Shown here piece after piece: positions 7,233 through 8,621 of a stretch of 8,621 nucleotides of DNA. The position numbers and the translations under genes were made by a program. Position 1 is the first letter of the stretch, and each line of letters starts with the position of its first letter. Origin of the DNA: an uncultured Paracoccus sp. (GTDB lineage Bacteria > Pseudomonadota > Alphaproteobacteria > Rhodobacterales > Rhodobacteraceae); NCBI GenBank assembly GCA_937859005.1, contig CALLYR010000463.1, positions 1-8,621 on the forward strand, written 5' to 3'. The notes below the pieces were generated by a model. It saw nothing but the letters and a program-made list of their open reading frames with translations, did no database searches and was not told the origin of the DNA.

Positions 7233-7838
7233 TCAGCCAAAGGGTTCCGGGGGCAAATGTCCAGCCACGGCCCGCGCGCGGGCCAGATCCTCGGGCGTGT
7301 TGACGTTGAAGAACGGCTCGGGTCCCGTGAACGCAACCCTCTGTGCGCCGTGACGGTCCGCGAATTCGGTCAGACGGCGGCCGCCCGCCAGCAGATTCGC
7401 GCGCAGATCGTCGCGCAGCGCCACGTCCCAGGCGGCAAAGACGGGGTGGTCGCGCCCGTCATGGCAGGCCAGCACCACCGGCGCCGCGCCTTGCGTCAGC
7501 CGCGCGGCCAGATCGCGGGGAAAAAACGGCGTGTCGGCTGCGGCGGTCACGATGCGCGCGAATCCCTGCGCTGCGGCCCAGTCCATGCCGGCCAGCACCC
7601 CGGCCAGCGGGCCGGGCCGGTCGGGAAGGCTGTCGGCCAGCACCGGCAGGCCGAAGTCGGCGAAGCGGGCCGGATCGCCATTGGCGCTGATCGCGCGCGC
7701 ACAGCCCAGCCGGTCGACCACATGCGCGATCATCGGCCGCCCGCCCAGATCCAGCAGCGCCTTGTCCCCGCCCCCCATCCGACGCGACAGCCCGCCGGCC
7801 AGCACGATCCCGGCCACCTGTTCCGCTTGCGCCGCCAT
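7233..7838 (-). CDS. mobA: MobA, molybdenum cofactor guanylyltransferase
   Basis: MobA transfers GMP from GTP to molybdenum-molybdopterin, giving the bis-MGD cofactor used by enzymes of the DMSO reductase family such as Nar and Nap nitrate reductases and formate dehydrogenase. It is cytoplasmic. The 201 residues begin with the nucleotide-binding signature LAGGLSRRMGGGDKALL (13-29). GPLAGVLAGM (76-85) follows, then ADTPFF (101-106) with Asp102 as the expected magnesium ligand, and the C-terminal FNVNTPEDL (177-185). Length fits the family (about 190-210). The frame stays open to 7952, but the ATG at 7838 is preceded by AAAGGATCGAAGG and sits the usual distance from the signature, whereas the extra 38 residues are basic and unlike MobA. 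It heads a probable mobA-transporter operon and diverges from the DUF2478 gene. Confidence 0.93.
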   Translation of the reverse strand: MAAQAEQVAGIVLAGGLSRRMGGGDKALLDLGGRPMIAHVVDRLGCARAISANGDPARFADFGLPVLADSLPDRPGPLAGVLAGMDWAAAQGFARIVTAAADTPFFPRDLAARLTQGAAPVVLACHDGRDHPVFAAWDVALRDDLRANLLAGGRRLTEFADRHGAQRVAFTGPEPFFNVNTPEDLARARAVAGHLPPEPFG

Positions 7839-7932
7839 TGCCTTCGATCCTTTCAACTGCCCGGCGATCCTGCGCCGAGGGGCGGCCTGCGGCAAGATGC
7901 GCTGTCCCCGACCATTGCGGCGGGGCGTGCGC
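7839..7932. promoter_or_regulatory. Divergent promoter region between mobA and the DUF2478 gene
   Basis: These 94 bases separate two divergent genes and should hold both promoters. The best -35/-10 pair I can find for mobA is TTGCCG and CAGGAT with 17 bases between, a weak match. None stands out for the other strand. I see no FNR/NnrR-type TTGAT-N4-ATCAA site. Confidence 0.4.
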
Positions 7933-8451
7933 ATGCCTAACCTGATCGCCATGCTGGCCTATCTGATCCATGATGATACGGACGCCAACGCGGCCCTTGC
8001 GGCGCTGGCGCAGAAGATCGCGCCCCGTCTGCGGCTGGCGGGCGCGGTCCAGCACAATATCGGCGCCGGCCAGGACTGCGCCTGCGACATGGAACTGACG
8101 ATCCTGGGGCGGCCCGGCATGGTGATCCGCATCTCGCAGTCGCTGGGATCGGGGTCGCAGGGCTGCCGGCTGGACAGCGAGGCGCTGGAACGCGCCGCGG
8201 GCCTGACTGCGGGCGTGCTGGCTCAAGGCGCCGATCTGGTCATCGTCAACAAGTTCGGCAAGCGCGAGGCCGCAGGCGGCGGTTTCCGCGGCCTGATCGG
8301 ACAGGCGCTGGCGGACGGCGTCCCGGTGCTGACTGCGGTCGCGCCCGAAATCCTGCCCGCTTTTCTGGACTTCGCCGGCGGACTCGCGGTCGAACTGGCC
8401 CCGGATCAGGCCGCGGGCTGGTGTCTGGCGCAGGCGCAGACCGCCGCATGA
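7933..8451 (+). CDS. DUF2478 family protein, molybdenum-associated
   Basis: This 172-residue protein has the marks of the DUF2478 family, whose members often sit beside molybdenum transport or cofactor genes; no reaction is established. It opens with a beta strand and helix (LIAMLAYLIHDD... to about 30), then LAGAVQHN (35-42), a Cys-x-Cys pair (Cys49, Cys51), GCRLDSEALERAAG (77-90) with Cys78, and the family hallmark NKFGKREAAGGGFR (106-119). PVLTAV (131-136) follows in an alpha/beta layout resembling P-loop NTPases. No Walker A GxxxxGK[ST] is seen near the N-terminus, so ATP or GTP hydrolysis is doubtful. The ATG at 7933 was chosen because family members start a few residues before the first strand; GTG at 7927 and ATG at 7951 are in frame. 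It overlaps the TusA-like gene by 4 bases and diverges from mobA, supporting a role in Moco or sulfur metabolism. Confidence 0.82.
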   Translation: MPNLIAMLAYLIHDDTDANAALAALAQKIAPRLRLAGAVQHNIGAGQDCACDMELTILGRPGMVIRISQSLGSGSQGCRLDSEALERAAGLTAGVLAQGADLVIVNKFGKREAAGGGFRGLIGQALADGVPVLTAVAPEILPAFLDFAGGLAVELAPDQAAGWCLAQAQTAA

Positions 8452-8621
8452 CCGATCCGGCCGAAATCGACGCCCGCCATCTGCTGTGCCCTTTGCCGGT
8501 GCTGCGGCTGCGCAAGGCGCTGGCGGCACTGCCTTCCGGCGCGACGGTGACATTGCTCGCGACCGATCCGGCGGCCATGATCGACGTGCCCCATTTCTGC
8601 GCCGAATCAGGGCACAAGCTG
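8448..8621 (+). CDS. TusA-like sulfurtransferase (3' partial)
   Basis: Fifty-eight codons are visible before the window ends. The segment DARHLLCPLPVLRLRKAL (8-25) is the SirA/TusA/YeeD signature with CPxP; Cys14 is the residue that carries the persulfide. TDPAAMIDVPHFC (39-51) and GHKL (55-58) continue the family pattern, in which about 75-80 residues are expected, so perhaps 20 are missing. TusA-type proteins are small cytoplasmic sulfur carriers serving tRNA thiolation, Moco-related sulfur transfer or sulfur oxidation; which applies here cannot be told. The ATG at 8448 overlaps the DUF2478 stop (ATGA), implying translational coupling. With mobA close by, a link to molybdoenzyme maturation is plausible but not shown. 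Confidence 0.88.
   Translation, partial: MTDPAEIDARHLLCPLPVLRLRKALAALPSGATVTLLATDPAAMIDVPHFCAESGHKL

Noticed and set aside
5966..7336. Minus-strand frame overlapping the EamA transporter and the end of mobA
   Set aside because: It is out of frame with both genes, Gly/Arg/Ala-rich, and lacks the hydrophobic helices seen in the transporter frame.
7844..7858. Possible FNR/NnrR site around tcgatcctttcaac
   Set aside because: The right half does not match ATCAA at the required spacing and the left half has a mismatch.
7839..7952. N-terminal extension of MobA by 38 residues
   Set aside because: The extra residues are basic and unlike MobA, overlap the start of the divergent gene, and lack the ribosome site found before 7838.
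7459..8553. Minus-strand frame across mobA, DUF2478 and the TusA-like gene
   Set aside because: It crosses two opposite coding units and contains no family motif, whereas the plus-strand DUF2478 and CPxP motifs are clear.

Overview
The window is very GC-rich, tightly packed DNA with short or overlapping gene junctions. It looks like a denitrifying alphaproteobacterium of the Rhodobacterales, most like Paracoccus. The basis is the gene order nirF-nirDL-nirG-nirH-nirJ-nirN, in which nirD and nirL are fused, together with the codon use. No database search was possible, so the genus is an inference.

Positions 1-5911 hold the distal part of a nir operon that makes heme d1, the cofactor of cytochrome cd1 nitrite reductase (NirS). 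In order: nirF (5' end outside the window), the fusion nirDL, nirG, nirH, nirJ (radical SAM) and nirN. Neighbours overlap by 4 bases (ATGA), or by 26 bases at nirJ/nirN; the only gap is 12 bases before nirJ. Known roles: NirDL, NirG and NirH decarboxylate siroheme in the cytoplasm, NirJ replaces two propionates with oxo groups, and the periplasmic NirF and NirN act late, NirN adding the acrylate double bond. A small two-helix membrane protein (5868-6152) overlaps the nirN end and has no function I recognise. nirS, nirE, nirC and the operon promoter are not in the window.

Positions 6153-6273 form a short convergent spacer with an imperfect inverted repeat. On the minus strand follow an EamA/DMT-type permease (6274-7206) and, 26 bases upstream of it, mobA (7233-7838), the molybdopterin guanylyltransferase. 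Across a 94-base divergent spacer, the plus strand carries a DUF2478 protein (7933-8451). Its stop overlaps the start of a TusA-like sulfur carrier gene (8448-8621) that runs off the window. The right side is therefore a molybdenum-cofactor and sulfur-transfer neighbourhood next to a denitrification cluster, which fits an organism that also uses molybdenum nitrate reductase.

I saw no RNA gene, insertion sequence, CRISPR array, phage gene or origin. The most open questions are the small membrane protein after nirN and the DUF2478/TusA-like pair.
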